Assembly: GCA_903921605.1 (NCBI GenBank)
Contig: CAIXQV010000263.1
Coordinates: 1 to 6,998, forward strand
Origin: an uncultured Planctomycetaceae bacterium
GTDB lineage: Bacteria; Planctomycetota; Planctomycetia; Planctomycetales; Planctomycetaceae
Length of the DNA: 6,998 nt
Direction of reading: 5' to 3'
A model generated the notes under the pieces. That model had not been told where the DNA came from. It made no database searches and saw only the letters and a program-made list of their open reading frames with translations. Numbering within the stretch: the first letter of the stretch is position 1; each line of letters opens with the position of its first letter. The translations under genes were made by a program, and so were the position numbers. This document shows positions 6,635 to 6,998 of this stretch, one piece after another.

Positions 6635-6685
6635 GTGACGAATGAATTCGCCAGATCGGCAAAGAGTAGCGAATTCGTTCGTCAC
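6635..6685. promoter_or_regulatory. Probable double BlaI operator: 16-bp inverted repeat
   Basis: GTGACGAATGAATTCG (6635-6650) and CGAATTCGTTCGTCAC (6670-6685) are inverted copies matching at 15 of 16 positions, 19 bases apart. Each arm also contains its own 12-bp dyad: CGAATgaATTCG at 6639-6650 (perfect 5-bp arms) and CGAATtcGTTCG at 6670-6681 (one mismatch). Their centres are 31 bp apart, close to three helical turns. The right site falls between the proposed -35 and -10 of the operon; the left lies just after the expected start of transcription. This suits repression by two BlaI dimers. The sequence differs from the TACA/TGTA-type operators of Firmicutes. That the cognate repressor binds is inferred from position. 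Confidence 0.7.
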
Positions 6686-6690
6686 GTCAA
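6663..6690 (-). promoter_or_regulatory. Candidate sigma70-like promoter of the BlaI-M56 operon
   Basis: On the minus strand TTGACG (6690-6685, 5 of 6 to TTGACA) is followed after 16 bases by TACTCT (6668-6663, 3 of 6 to TATAAT). Transcription would begin near 6656, leaving a leader of about 40 bases with the ribosome site. The -10 is weak, but the interlocking with the inverted repeat strengthens the call. Confidence 0.5.
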
Positions 6691-6699
6691 GCGGAGAGT

Positions 6700-6715
6700 T
6701 CGGGCTGAAGCCCGA
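6700..6715. repeat. Short perfect hairpin upstream of the operon promoter
   Basis: TCGGGCTGAAGCCCGA is a perfect palindrome around a central GA, able to form a GGGC-TGAA-GCCC hairpin. It lies 10 bases upstream of the proposed -35. There is no T-run, so it is not a classic intrinsic terminator. It may be a short intergenic repeat. Confidence 0.4.
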
Positions 6716-6745
6716 GGGTGTTGGCTGAGTGAGCGGAATGGTGCT

Positions 6746-6856
6746 ACGGGCGTCGATTTAATCGTGTATTGATCGTTTTCGTTTAACGGCGAGCCGTAGG
6801 CGGAGGCGAAATCCAGCAGCAACGCCTGCGGCTTGCCGTTAAACGATTAAATCAAC
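6746..6856. repeat. Palindromic intergenic repeat, copy B
   Basis: Second copy of the element at 1651-1758, in the same orientation. The inner arms are 6780-6802 and 6823-6845, 23 bp with two G/T-type mismatches and a 20-base loop. The outer arms GTCGATTTAATCG (6752-6764) and CGATTAAATCAAC (6844-6856) match at 12 of 13. Compared with copy A it has 7 substitutions, lacks one T near the left end, and gains one C and a CAA in the loop. It lies between the 3' end of the deacetylase gene and the promoter of the BlaI-M56 operon, both on the minus strand. It may therefore insulate the operon or protect the upstream transcript's 3' end. Confidence 0.85.
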
Positions 6857-6899
6857 GTGCCGCTCACTAAAGAGAGCAGTCAGACCAATCAACCTCACA

Positions 6900-6998
6900 C
6901 TACTTCGGCAACAACGTCTTCAAGTGCAACTCCACACACTCTGCCAGACGCTGAAGGTTGTAGCCGCCTTCAAGAATGCTGACGAGACGATCGTTGGC
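6900..6998 (-). CDS. Histone deacetylase/AcuC-family protein, C-terminal end (runs off the right edge)
   Basis: Only the last 32 codons and a TAG stop are in the window. The visible C-terminus has VSILEGGYNLQRLAECVELHL followed by KTLLPK. The LEGGYN-LxxLA signature is typical of the class II-like bacterial histone deacetylase/acetoin-utilisation family, zinc-dependent amidohydrolases that remove acyl groups from lysine or polyamine substrates. The Tyr of the GGY motif is the conserved residue that assists catalysis in this family. The substrate cannot be told from this fragment. The gene reads toward the BlaI-M56 operon, with palindrome copy B just downstream of its stop. Confidence 0.8.
   Translation of the reverse strand, partial: ANDRLVSILEGGYNLQRLAECVELHLKTLLPK

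Noticed and set aside
6700..6715. Intrinsic terminator for the deacetylase gene
   Set aside because: The hairpin is real but short, has no T-run on either strand, and lies about 185 bases past the stop with copy B in between.

Overview
The window reads as a chromosomal segment of a Planctomycetota bacterium. This is inferred from the gene families: a DUF1080 secreted hydrolase, a BlaI/M56 pair whose sensor carries Ig-like/carboxypeptidase-regulatory-like modules instead of a penicillin-binding domain, a small secreted Gly-rich protein with LTxxQ motifs, and long intergenic palindromes. No marker gene is present, so the placement is not proven.

Layout. At the left edge, on the minus strand, lies the 5' part of a glycerol kinase gene (glpK, 2-586), which runs out of the window. 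A gene-free stretch of about 594 bp follows, holding two short perfect dyads. A plus-strand gene (1181-1609) encodes a 142-residue secreted protein with a collagen-like Gly-X-Y tract and two LTxxQ motifs. It converges on a minus-strand gene for a secreted 3-keto-disaccharide hydrolase-like (DUF1080) protein (1816-2685). A large imperfect palindrome (copy A, core 1651-1758) sits between the two 3' ends. About 360 bp of mostly featureless DNA separates that gene from the next block.

The main block is a minus-strand two-gene operon. A BlaI/MecI-type winged-helix repressor (6225-6614) overlaps by ATGA an M56/BlaR1-type membrane metalloprotease of 1060 residues (3046-6228). The latter has four predicted membrane segments, a HELAH zinc motif, and about 600 extracytoplasmic residues built from modules of the 'V.D..G.PV.GA.V' type. 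Ahead of blaI there is a plausible sigma70-like promoter. It is embedded in a 16-bp inverted repeat (15/16 matching) whose arms each contain a 12-bp dyad, with centres 31 bp apart. This fits autoregulation by two BlaI dimers on one DNA face.

Upstream of the operon is a second copy (B, 6746-6856) of the palindromic element. The right edge holds the last 32 codons of a class II-type histone deacetylase/acetoin-utilisation-family protein (6900-6998).

The likely working unit is the BlaI-M56 system: an extracytoplasmic signal sensed by the Ig-like region would activate the cytoplasmic protease domain and relieve BlaI repression. The ligand and any further targets cannot be read from this window.
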